From Volutella citrinella (taxonomy: Eukaryota > Ascomycota > Sordariomycetes > Hypocreales > Nectriaceae), in contig JAWZSP010000009.1 in assembly GCA_034401135.1 (NCBI GenBank), forward strand, positions 186,001 to 250,000: a stretch of 64,000 nt of DNA, given 5' to 3'. Position 1 is the stretch's first letter; each line of letters begins with the position of its first letter. The translations under genes and the position numbers were made by a program. The notes under the pieces are model-generated. The model had not been told where the DNA came from. It did no database searches and saw nothing but the letters and a program-made list of their open reading frames with translations. Below, piece after piece: positions 48,535-57,754 of the stretch.

Positions 48535-49722
48535 ATGGAGAACGAGCCTACCGCAAGCCTTACAGCCTCGCCGTTGCAGGTAGGCATTGCTAGCTTCTGC
48601 AACATGTTTTGCGTGGGTGCCGTGTATGCCCTGAGCGCGCTGCAACTCGAACTCCCTCGCATCTTGGGAATCTCTTCGCAATGGTCGTATGCACCATTTG
48701 CAGCAGCCTGCGTAGGCCTGTCAATCGGCCTGAGCACATGCGCTGCGCTACTATCTTCCGTTGGAGTCTGTGCCACTGTCGCGGCGGGCACATCGGCCTG
48801 GGGAATCGGTCTGATGGGCGCCGGCCATTTCCTGCAAGCGTCCAACTTCAACGGTGTGTTGGCGCTTCTGGTCGTCGGCGGCCTGGGCGTTGGGTGGACG
48901 TACTTGTCTGTCATCATGATGATGGGCCAAGGCTTTCCCAACCACGCCCTCGCTAGGAGTGCCATTGGACCACTTGGCTTTGCAAGTGGCACAGCGGCAT
49001 GTCTGGCGCTCCGGACATATCTCGACTTTGCGTCGATGGACCTCGATGGGCTCGCGCAGACTGTTCAGATGGGAGGATTCTTGTCACTATTGACGGGAAT
49101 TGTCACGCTGCTTCTTGTGCCTCGCGGCCAAGGTCAGAGCAGAGCTTCGGCGGACAAACACGAGGCACAAAAAAGCCATGGACGGGCTTTCTTCTCAGTC
49201 CTTCTTTTCTTCAACGCCCTCCCGGGCATGACAGTGCTATCAGGACTACTACCCTGGGCACTGACTCACGGACAGATGGGCCATCGGCACGACACTCTGT
49301 CCGTGCTGCCGTACCTCATGGTTTTCCTTGCGCTCGGTGGGCTATTCGCGCAGTCATTGACTAGTCTATTGGGACCACGACAGGTATTTGGCATCTTGTT
49401 TGCCGTCCGTGGGCTGCTCTTGTTCATGTTTTCCTATGCTCCCGGCCCCGCCACGGCCGTGGTTGCTCTCTCGGCGATACTATTTGGGCACGGGACTGGC
49501 TTTAGCGTGTTACCCGGCCTGGTAAAGAAACAGAACCCCGGCCTAGCCGCCTTTTCTTCCAGCTATGGCCAGGTACTGGTGGTGTGGGGTTTTGCTGGTG
49601 TCATCGGATCGTTGTTATGTGCGTTGGGAACGGCTCCGGGTGCCGCATCACTCGTTGGTTTTGCTGCATTGGCATGTAGCGTAGTTTTGCAAATCTTTGC
49701 CCCTGGAGGTGAATGCTTGTAA
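48535..49722 (+). CDS. MFS transporter of the oxalate/formate antiporter (OFA) type
   Basis: Single-exon 395-residue membrane protein with about 12 hydrophobic segments and a short polar loop in the middle (GQGQSRASADKHEAQKSHG). The N-terminal block GIASFCNMFCVGAVYALSALQLELPRILGISSQWSY resembles the start of OFA/monocarboxylate MFS carriers, in which TM1 begins with a G-x-Y-x(W/F) pattern. The loop signature of sugar porters is absent. Known OFA members exchange oxalate, formate or other small carboxylates; the fungal homologues are mostly untested. Immediately downstream lies a nitrilase, whose product is a carboxylic acid plus ammonia, so handling of an organic anion is a reasonable idea (inference). 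The start ATG follows GAGCAGG and is the first in frame. Confidence 0.82.
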   Translation: MENEPTASLTASPLQVGIASFCNMFCVGAVYALSALQLELPRILGISSQWSYAPFAAACVGLSIGLSTCAALLSSVGVCATVAAGTSAWGIGLMGAGHFLQASNFNGVLALLVVGGLGVGWTYLSVIMMMGQGFPNHALARSAIGPLGFASGTAACLALRTYLDFASMDLDGLAQTVQMGGFLSLLTGIVTLLLVPRGQGQSRASADKHEAQKSHGRAFFSVLLFFNALPGMTVLSGLLPWALTHGQMGHRHDTLSVLPYLMVFLALGGLFAQSLTSLLGPRQVFGILFAVRGLLLFMFSYAPGPATAVVALSAILFGHGTGFSVLPGLVKKQNPGLAAFSSSYGQVLVVWGFAGVIGSLLCALGTAPGAASLVGFAALACSVVLQIFAPGGECL

Positions 49723-49769
49723 TTACGGCGCCGTGCTGGTTGGCGAGTGTCTATAATGGAATGCCCTAA

Positions 49770-49824
49770 ATCAGTGTTAGATCAGTGTTAGATCAGTGTT
49801 AGATCAGTGTTAGATCAGTCTTAG
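49770..49824. repeat. Five tandem 11-bp units
   Basis: ATCAGTGTTAG is repeated four times exactly, followed by one copy with a single change (ATCAGTCTTAG). It lies 48 bp after the OFA carrier stop. The unit resembles the (C)AGTATTAG core of the dispersed element at 44.4 and 59.5 kb. Confidence 0.9.
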
Positions 49825-50304
49825 ACCAGTCGCGACCAGGATACTCTCAGACAAGGACTTGTAGTTAAACGAAGTACTTCACATACCAATACCGGTTCTC
49901 GGAGAGCACGAGTTTGCAGGCTGCATCGCGGCCACAAGCAGACAAGGCTCGTTCCAGGCATGTCATCACGTAATCACGAGTGAGACTATTGATAGCCAAT
50001 AAAGGACTAGGACCGTTGTTTGTAAAAACCATTGATTGTGATGACAAGAATGAAGCCCGGTTGGGTCATTGGCCACGCCTGACACCAGATAACAGAAGCA
50101 TCCGGAGATTGCCGGCGGAAGCGGCGGGGAAATTGCCGCCAGACAGACACACTGAGCACATGCATGGTTGGGCAGACGGCACTCTATCGAGCCATGGACA
50201 CGAAAGTGCGGGGAAACTGGACGATAAAAGCCCAAAGTGCCACACTCAGCGGAATGGCAAAGCATTGCGCCCGCATTTGATAGATCGTGACCGAGGAATA
50301 CAAC

Positions 50305-51276
50305 ATGACCCAGCTGATTCGTGTTGCGGCGTGCCACGCCTCGCCGGTCTTCCTCAACGCCAAGAAGACGACGGAAAAGGCCATTTCCCTCATTCGCGAA
50401 TCCTCCAAGAGAGGCGCTAACTTGGTCGTCTTTCCAGAGACGTTCATCCCGGCGTTTCCCGTCTGGAGCTCCCTCAGGCCCCCAACGGACAACCATGATC
50501 TGTTCAAGCGCATGGCAAAGGAATCGATCCATATGACGGGCCCCGAGATTGGGGCCATCCGCGCGGCGGCCAAGCAAGCTGGCATCATGGTCAGCATCGG
50601 CATCTCGGAAAGAGTCGACTCGAGCTGCGCGACGCTCTACAACTCCAACCTCATCATCGGCGACGACGGCGAGGTGCTCGTCCACCACAGGAAGCTCATG
50701 CCCACCTTTTTCGAAATGCTGACCTGGAGCCCTGGCGACGGCTTCGGTCTCCGGGTCGCCAAGACGCGCTTCGGCAGCATCGGTAACCTGATTTGCGGAG
50801 AGAACAGCAACCCTCTCGCGCGGTATGCCCTGATGGCCCAGGGAGAGCAGCTTCACATCTCGAGCTGGCCAGCCATCTGGCCCCCGCGCCTACCCGCCGC
50901 TGCAGCAGACTCAGACTCATCCTTGCAGCAAAAGTCGAAAAACTACGACAACGTCACGGCCAACAGAATCAGGGCTGCGGCACACTGCTTCGAGGCCAAG
51001 TGCTTCGGCATCATGAATGCTGGAGCTCTGGACCAGGCAGCCATCGACATTATTGCATCGGGGTCTCATGATGTGGAGCTCTTGTCCAGTGTGCTTGCTA
51101 ACAGTCAGCGTGGAGCCACAATGTTTCTCGATCCAACAGGGGCACCGCTTCCGGGCTTCATTTTTGATGAGGCGGGTGACAGGATTGATGGGATCGAGTT
51201 TCTGCAGGAAAAGGAGGGCATTCTGTACGGCGAAATGGACCTGGAAGATTGTATTGAGGGCAAGCAGTTCCCATGA
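50305..51276 (+). CDS. Nitrilase, C terminus lost by frameshift
   Basis: Carbon-nitrogen hydrolase of the nitrilase/cyanide hydratase branch, 323 residues as read. The catalytic triad is intact: E45 in FPETFIP, K130 in HRKLMPTFFE and C164 in LICGENSNPLARY. The first in-frame ATG (50305) gives the normal N terminus. At 51270-51272, within TTCCCATG, the frame runs into TGA at 51274. In the +1 frame from 51272 the expected nitrilase continuation GGYQRFDVFQLKVDRT is present and stays open to 51412. One extra C relative to family expectation explains this. Either the gene has lost its last 46 residues, or the base is an assembly error in a short C run. No GT-AG intron bridges it. The core enzyme could still be active, though the C-terminal tail is used for oligomer formation in nitrilases. 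Confidence 0.85.
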   Translation: MTQLIRVAACHASPVFLNAKKTTEKAISLIRESSKRGANLVVFPETFIPAFPVWSSLRPPTDNHDLFKRMAKESIHMTGPEIGAIRAAAKQAGIMVSIGISERVDSSCATLYNSNLIIGDDGEVLVHHRKLMPTFFEMLTWSPGDGFGLRVAKTRFGSIGNLICGENSNPLARYALMAQGEQLHISSWPAIWPPRLPAAAADSDSSLQQKSKNYDNVTANRIRAAAHCFEAKCFGIMNAGALDQAAIDIIASGSHDVELLSSVLANSQRGATMFLDPTGAPLPGFIFDEAGDRIDGIEFLQEKEGILYGEMDLEDCIEGKQFP

Positions 51277-51412
51277 TGTCTCCGGGGGGTACCAGCGCTT
51301 CGATGTCTTCCAGCTCAAGGTTGACAGGACGCGACGGGCTCCGGCTACGTTTGTAGATGTGGCAAGCTCGGAAGATGATAAGGAGGCCCATGATCAAGGG
51401 ATTTCCATCTAG
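51277..51412 (+). pseudogene. Out-of-frame C-terminal remnant of nitrilase
   Basis: This segment encodes, in the +1 frame, the tail expected for fungal nitrilases (HDVSGGYQRFDVFQL, then a charged end stopping at 51412). It is separated from the main frame by one base. It is treated as a remnant unless resequencing removes the shift. Confidence 0.7.
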
Positions 51413-51929
51413 TCTACCATGTGCCATGGGTCCACATACCGTCGAGAAGATAGAATCTGTAGCATAAGGAGCACGAGACTATGCGTGTGGCACAGCCATC
51501 AACGACTCAAACGCCCTGTCTTTGTGCTAGAGTGTAATTAAGAGAGATGGGTTCCACTAATAGTATGCCTCATTCCCATCTAACTTGGGCTATCCATCTT
51601 TGGCGGTACCGCATCGATGGACATACAATCGAGAGTGTTGGAGCCTAGACCCTTTTTCCATTGACCATGCACGGCTGGTCGCTGGACAGGGATCGTAGCA
51701 CTCTCCGCGGCCCAACACTAAAAGTACCCCAGCTCCTCCTCCGGAGCCAAGAATGTTCCGCCCCGCAATGGTGGTGGAAGAGATGCCGCCCGCCTCCGCC
51801 CGCCAGCGTTTGCCGTCTAGCAATCTCCTGAGGTCACGAGCCCCGAGGCGTCAGCCACCACCAAGACCTGGAAAAGTCAAACTCCATGGAGCCCTTATCT
51901 TGACTCTTTCTGGGTTACGCGCTATCTTG
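51413..51929. other. Intergenic region without supported gene
   Basis: About 500 bp between the nitrilase remnant and the Zn2Cys6 pseudogene. Nothing recognisable was found. Confidence 0.55.
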
Positions 51930-52584
51930 TCAAGTTACATGGATGCGATTCATCCAGCGCCGCCAAGATAACACCATGATGGTCATGGCATCCGTCGCGG
52001 TCCCGATGCGCCGCGCTGGCGGCAGGCTCGTTTCACCCGGACTGGACAGCGATGGAGTCAAGGCTGGAGTCTCTTGACGAGGAGCTGCGGTTCCTGTGAG
52101 AGGGGTCGGCGAGTACTGCGCGGGGGATGGTTCGGTCCGTGCCTCGCCATGTCCCACGGGCTGCTGGCCACTGAGAGGCTGGAGACTGCCGACTCGATCT
52201 GGCCCATCCTATCTAGAACCTCTAGCACGGTGCTTGCCAAATCTGCCTGCACTGGCGCTTGGCTGGACGTCGGTGCGGTGCCTCATTAGCTTACGTACCG
52301 TGTAGACGTGGAGCATGTCGGGGCGAGAGCGACATCTTACTCGGACGGACGCTTGTCATAGACGCATTGTGATGCATTGGACTCTTCACACAGACTGCAG
52401 ACGGGTTGTTTCCCGTCCCACTTTCGCTTTCTGGTCCGCGTTGCCGCATTAGAGCCTGTTCCCCCCGAAAGCAACGAGGGTGGCGGCATCATCACCCGCC
52501 GCACAGCCTTTGAGCGTGGGATTCTTACCGCTTACGACAGTAGTTGCAGGCTATGACAGCTCGCCTCTTTGCTCGAGGCTGCAT
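51930..52584 (-). pseudogene. Degenerate Zn2Cys6 transcription factor gene
   Basis: The minus strand from 52584 reads MQPRAKRRAVIACNYCRKR, then a GT-AG intron, then KRKWDGKQPVCSLCEESNA and a final SQCVYDKRPS. This is a Zn2Cys6 cluster in which the third cysteine is tryptophan (TGG). After a second intron a linker helix (LASTVLEVLDRMGQIESAV) is readable at about 52250-52200. The frame then stops (LLVKRLQP, TGA). Further on, TSLPPARRIGTA and a C-H-D-H-H-like stretch appear in shifted frames, and the large fungal TF domain is absent. I judge it a truncated, frameshifted relic beside the sugar porter. A minimal zinc-cluster peptide cannot be wholly excluded. Confidence 0.65.
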
Positions 52585-52908
52585 CTGAAATCGAGCGGGT
52601 GGCAGGGCGGAACAACGAGAGGGCCGGGGTGAGGTTGTGGTGCAGGTTGGAGACGGGCGGAGGGAGGCGGCACAAGTGGGAAGGTACGGGCTATAACATG
52701 CTCGGGCGGTGGGGCGGCGGAACCGGCGGATCAAAGCCGCCCGGGCTGGGCCGGTGTCCCCACTCTGGAGGCTAACCGCTTTGGGCGCCAATTCGGCATC
52801 CCAAATTCTCAACACATTTGCCGTAGGACTGATATCTGAAGTGCTATCCGGCAATTGATCGAATAACTACCTGGCAACTAGTTGACTAATCTTCTCCCGC
52901 GCCTGTGT

Positions 52909-54634
52909 CTACAGCTGGTGCTCGCCCATCTTCCTGGGAGGAACCTTGTCCTTGAAGAGTCGGTCGATCTCGTCATATCGGCGACCCTTGAGCTCCGGAA
53001 TGTAAAAGAAGGCCCAAACAGATCCAAGCAGAGCCAAACCGCCAAAGATGAAGCCGACCTTGCCCTTCAAGTTGCCCTCATCAGGGTTGACCATGTATGG
53101 GATGGCGAAGCTCATGGCAAGACCCATGATGGACTGAGTAGCCGTCGCCAAAGCCATGGTCTGGGCCTTGAGCCGGACCGACGAGGCCTCTCCGAGGATA
53201 GCGAATGCCATGGCGCCTAGGACTAGAGTAAGTAATGAAGCCACAAACATGATCAGATTGGATAACAAACCTATCGTCGCAAAGTACCAAAACGCATATA
53301 GGACGGTGCAGGCGGCCTGGACCCATTTGGCTGCGCCCGTGGGTACGACATCCATGATGCCAATGAGCAGCAGAAGAGTAGTCAGGCCCCCCATGCCTCC
53401 AAGAAAGATCTTGCGTCTACCGAAAGAGTTGACGACAAACCAACTACAAATATTACCCGCAACACCACAGGCAGAGACTCCAACACCGAGGTCGAAGCTG
53501 TTGGACTCGGCCAGGCCGGCAAGCTGGAAAAAATAGGTGGAATAGCCTAAAACAAAGATGATTCCAACTGCATGCTGGCAGACAAACACTCCCATGCTGA
53601 TGACGGATCGAATGAGGTCGGTTCCCTTGAAGCATTGGAGGATAGAGACACTTTCGGTCTCAGAGTTTTGCTCTTCAGCAATGGTCTCGTCGAGTGCGGC
53701 GAGCTTGGCATCGAGGTCAGTGTCGGAGCCGTAAAGCTTAGCCAGCGACTTCTTGGCCTCGTCTCTCTTGCCCTTGCGGATGAGATACCAGGGCGACTCG
53801 GGCGCGAAGAACAAGCCGGATCCCAGGAACAGGACAAAGAAGAATTGGGTGGCAAAGGGACCGCGATAGGCCCAGCGATCGGTCCTCTCGCCAAAAGCCT
53901 TGACGACGCCGTTGGAGATGAGCTGACCGAGGGCAATACCCAGGTTGACACCGGCCGTTGTGATACCTCGGAGGACGACCGGGGCAATTTCGGATGTCGT
54001 CAGAGGCGCAATCGTGAGGAAGAATCCGAGAGCAAAGCCCAGGATGATCTTGGCAACGGTAAAGGTGGCATTGGTCTCGGCAAAGATCTCGCCAAAGATG
54101 CCGCCGGTGGCAATGGCCAAGCCAACGGCCATGGCGTATTTTCGACCGACTAACTCGCAGATCGTGGAGCAGAGGAAACCACCGAAGAGGGCGGCAACGG
54201 CGCTTGTGCAGTTGAAGATGATTTGCCAGTGGGCGGGAAGGACGGCGACGCCGTTCTCGACGTATCTACAGCTGTTAGCTTCGTGGGTGGTCAGAGCCGG
54301 ACGATGTCGGCTTACCCAAAGTCGCGACGGAATGCTGGGACAGAAATCATGGCACCGTTGATCTGGGCATCGAATCCCCTAAGACACTTGTTAGCCGGAG
54401 ACACAGGGATAGGGGCCGCGTTGCTAACCATCCAACGGCTGCCATTGACCAGTAAAAGGACCACCAGATGATAGCCGGGTGCTGTTTGAAGACGCCCTTG
54501 AGTGTGAGCTGCGTCTCCTGCTCGCGCTCATTCTCGATGGCCAGGGTCTTCGCGCCGACATATTCGACGCGAGAGTCGCCCGCCTCAAGGGGGGCACCGT
54601 GTTTCTCGGCCATTGCGAGGTCGCCCGAGGCCAT
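52909..54634 (-). CDS. MFS sugar porter, alpha-glucoside/maltose type
   Basis: Membrane sugar symporter, 523 residues. Exons: 54634-54429, 54378-54316, 54265-53271 and 53216-52909. The last intron (53270-53217, 54 bases, GTTTGT to CCTAG) is in frame and has no stop. Removing it gives the family-like AFWYFATIGAMAFAILGEASSVRLKAQT; keeping it adds 18 hydrophobic residues. Signatures: DAQINGAMISVPAFRRDFG after TM1, ELVGRKYA in loop 2-3, FAPESPWYLIRKGKRDEAKKSL, VVNSFGRRKIFL and PELKGRRYDEIDRLF at the C terminus. DAQ...GA and PESPWYL place it near fungal alpha-glucoside/maltose permeases. It is divergent from a Zn2Cys6 gene, repeating the arrangement seen at 39.8-44.2 kb. Confidence 0.9.
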
Positions 54635-55163
54635 AGTGTTGGAGCTGGAGTGTCGATGGTAAGTTTGGAGGCTGAGGCAGATTGGAAGCTGCGTCTGTCT
54701 ATCTTGGCGAGATGGAACAATGGGAGGAGGCGGCAACGGCTGCGATATATAGACATGGGCTCGCGAGAGGGCATCGCGCGTGGCGTCGCAGCTACAACGC
54801 CATCGTGACCTGGTCGACCAGCATGAAAAGCAAACTCCAAGCTGCATCCATGCGTAAATTCGCTTGCCGAGCCGGCGAGACGCGTTCGCTTGGAGTCTAG
54901 TCTCCCCCGGACGTCTCATGACTCGGGTGGGCCGTGTCCCCATGGGGACAAGAGTCTCGCTAGTTTGACACGTAGGGGCGACGCTCCCCGACGAGTTTAG
55001 CCGGGGGCTAGTGTCTGGTGACCGCACAGTCTCTGGGATTTAAAAACCGGGCGACACTCCCCGACGTTCCCACGCAGAGTCTAAAGCGTCATGCTCCCAA
55101 CGACACCACGAGCAGCATCCATCTCCACAACGAACCAGCCCTTGCGCGCCGATACACCCAGGC
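54635..55163. promoter_or_regulatory. Divergent promoter, sugar porter and Zn2Cys6 regulator
   Basis: This 529-bp region between two starts has no supported gene. An upstream ATG at 55091 opens a different frame that runs past the regulator start, so it could act as an overlapping upstream ORF. Co-regulation is inferred from geometry. Confidence 0.5.
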
Positions 55164-57068
55164 ATGTCTGCGGGACCAGAGGACCCTCCCGCGCACGAGA
55201 CTCCAGACCCCGTCCAGCCAGCTCGTGGCATTCCCGGCAAACGCCCGGCGGCGCGAGGCACTGCCTTTTACCCGCGGAAACGAGCCAATACCGCGTGCCA
55301 GGTGTGCCGGGCCAGGAAGACAAAGTGCGACAACCGGAAGCCGTCGTGCTCGTACTGCCTCAGCGTGGGAGCGAGCTGCATCCAGTCGCCTGTGGATCTG
55401 TCGTCCTTTGACCCGGCCAGCCTGAGGATTCTTGAAAGGCTCGACGAGCTAGAGAGCCTCTTCAAGCAGAATAGGGACGGAGTCCCCGAAAACCCGCCGC
55501 CGCCAGCGCGGCCTGGTCCTAGCCAGATCAGTTGTCCTGCGCCGGCGGTGATTTCCCCTCTGCCAAGAGACACCGAGGCCCGCGCGGACATATCCCTTCG
55601 AAGCATTCTGCCAGAGAGGCCCGATAATCTCCTGTCATGGGCTCCGGTCGCCAGCTATTCCTCGGTGGCGCATCATCTCGGAGCGACACCCGCCGCGTTG
55701 TCAACATGTCCCTCCATCAGCGCTTCAAGGGCGTCCCTCACTGACCTTGAGCCACATGGACTCAACAAGATCCTTGACAACTTCTTCCTCCACGTGCACT
55801 GCAAGAACCCCATTTTTGATAGGGACACCATCCATCGCCTCGTCACAAATGTCATGCTCGATGGCGTTGACTGGTCGGCTTCTTCATGCCTGGCCCTCAT
55901 CATATGTGCCCTCGGCAGAATTGCCCGACCCCTGGGACCGAGTCTCGACACCAAGCCAGATACGGAGGCGTATGCCGAGTCTCGACACTTCTTCAACGCA
56001 GCCCAGAAGCGCATTGGCCTGCTCCTGTGCCAGACAGACATTGTTAGCGCGCAGTGTCTATTCCTGTCGGGGGTCTACATGATGTGCATCATGCAGCCGT
56101 TCCAGGGGTGGCGCTTCTTCTCCCAGGCCCTGGCCACATGCCAGACGTTTCCGTTCCTGCGCAAGGCCTACAGGGACTCGGTATCTGGACCAGAGAGCCC
56201 GGGTGACATGATGGCCGTCGATAGTGAGCACATACGGCAACAGGCCATCTACTGGTCCGCATGGAAGTCGGAGCGAGAGCTGAGAACCGACCTCGTACTT
56301 CCAGACTTTGAGATGCCCTACTCCTCGGCCTCTGTGTATCCCTCCTTCTTCCCCACTCCTCCACAACCGTCCGAGGCAACCAAGGCGATTGATTTAGAAT
56401 GCCAGCGGACATCGTGGCTGTTCTACTTAGCGGAGATTTCTCTACGGAGGCTCACCAACAGCATCGGCTGCGATGCCATGGAGCTGCATAGTCGAGCAAC
56501 TAGCAATGCCGGCTTTCTGGAGCAGCTTGAGGCTGCAACGCATGGCTATGAGACACAAGCACAAGGCTGGGCAGACAATCTGCCGCCAGAGCTGGACATT
56601 GGTGACTCCGCCAAGGACCTGAACATTTGTACCTTTGTGCTAAGAGGTCACTTTGTCGGCTTCCACGAGCAGATTTACTGGCCTTTTGTCATGGCCCACC
56701 TCGGCTGCCTCGAGAAGGGCTCGCCGGGTGTTCTACCTGGACGCGCTCTAGCAGAGAAGGGCTTGTGGTACCACGTCCGCCGCTTCAACGTTGACGAACC
56801 CGGCTTCCTTCATCGCCACCACGGGACTTATCCCATGATGCGAGCCTGTCAGCGTTCGGCAGTGGTTCTTGTAGGCGCCGCGAGGCTTGGCTTCCCGATG
56901 CCGTCCGGGTGGCAGGATGCTGTCCATAAAGCGATCCAGCTTCTCGGATACTGGGAAGATGAAGTACCAGAGTTACTTGGGTGGAAGGACCTCTTGCACA
57001 ATATGCTGATGGCCCTGGATATGGACGGCTCACCAATTGAGCACCACGGTCATGTACGCTTCGACTAG
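55164..57068 (+). CDS. Zn2Cys6 transcription factor with fungal-specific TF domain
   Basis: Single-exon nuclear regulator of 634 residues. The proline-rich N terminus is followed by the zinc cluster at about 45-72 (CQVCRARKTKCDNRKPSC, SYCLSVGASC). A linker predicted as coiled coil follows (LRILERLDELESLF). A proline-rich spacer leads into the middle homology domain, which begins GLNKILDNFFLHVHCKNPIFDRDTIH and contains LALIICALGRIARP and AIYWSAWKSERELRTDL. The block NPIFD...HR with WSAWKSERELR is characteristic of a large group of fungal regulators whose targets are mostly unknown. It is divergent from a sugar porter and followed on the same strand by a GH5 glycosidase, so local control of sugar use is likely (inference). 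Confidence 0.92.
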   Translation: MSAGPEDPPAHETPDPVQPARGIPGKRPAARGTAFYPRKRANTACQVCRARKTKCDNRKPSCSYCLSVGASCIQSPVDLSSFDPASLRILERLDELESLFKQNRDGVPENPPPPARPGPSQISCPAPAVISPLPRDTEARADISLRSILPERPDNLLSWAPVASYSSVAHHLGATPAALSTCPSISASRASLTDLEPHGLNKILDNFFLHVHCKNPIFDRDTIHRLVTNVMLDGVDWSASSCLALIICALGRIARPLGPSLDTKPDTEAYAESRHFFNAAQKRIGLLLCQTDIVSAQCLFLSGVYMMCIMQPFQGWRFFSQALATCQTFPFLRKAYRDSVSGPESPGDMMAVDSEHIRQQAIYWSAWKSERELRTDLVLPDFEMPYSSASVYPSFFPTPPQPSEATKAIDLECQRTSWLFYLAEISLRRLTNSIGCDAMELHSRATSNAGFLEQLEAATHGYETQAQGWADNLPPELDIGDSAKDLNICTFVLRGHFVGFHEQIYWPFVMAHLGCLEKGSPGVLPGRALAEKGLWYHVRRFNVDEPGFLHRHHGTYPMMRACQRSAVVLVGAARLGFPMPSGWQDAVHKAIQLLGYWEDEVPELLGWKDLLHNMLMALDMDGSPIEHHGHVRFD

Positions 57069-57754
57069 GAGGAGGGAGTGGTCCCATCGTTTCGAGAGTC
57101 ACCAGATACCCAACTAATGAGAAAACAGCCCATAATTTGACTAGAAACTATCGCATGTACTATAATGACTACTTTTGACAATGGTGTGCATCCTCAACTC
57201 ATGACTCTTGATGGTGGTGACATGACATGATGAACCATTTACCCTCTGCATATTGAAACCATGATCTATTTAGCCTATTGATCCCTTGTGCGGCTGAAAC
57301 TACTCTCGGGCCTTTTACGCAATCCCCCCCACTGGGACATGGTATCTCAGTCAATTCTCCAACGCTATAGGTTCAAGCGTGTGTTGCCAGATGTTCGGCA
57401 GTCACTCAAGGTTCCAGGCTCCCGGGACTTCTCGGCCTTCCCCAGGATTCTTCCCCATAATTTCAATTTAGCCGGCCGAACAGCCCAGAACCCGGGGCAT
57501 GGGTGTGATGATGCTAGATTCTTGCGGAGTCATGCGGAGGGCATGTGGTATGCATCGGGGAGTGTCGCTCGTAACGGCCCCACCGAAGTGGAGACAACTC
57601 ATGATGGTGTTTAGCCTGCAACATGTCAACGAAGGCATATTTATCTCTCCCCTCTCTTGTCTTTCACCATTCAAGCTGGTTGAGTCTCTCTCGGATTATA
57701 CCACTGCTTTCACACAACATCCTGCCGTTCACCAGCTGTCATTCTTTGTTCAAA
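57069..57754. other. Promoter region of the GH5 gene
   Basis: This 686-bp gap has no supported gene. A TATA-like CATATTTATC (about 57631-57640) and a following CT-rich tract (CTCTCCCCTCTCTTGTCTTTC) lie 75-125 bases before the GH5 start, a layout typical of strongly expressed fungal genes. An in-frame ATG at 57623 precedes the TATA-like site and is unlikely to be the start. Confidence 0.5.

Noticed and set aside
57623..57754. Upstream in-frame ATG for the GH5 protein
   Set aside because: It precedes the TATA-like site and CT-rich leader, and would add 44 residues with no homology to the family. The ATG at 57755 fits better.
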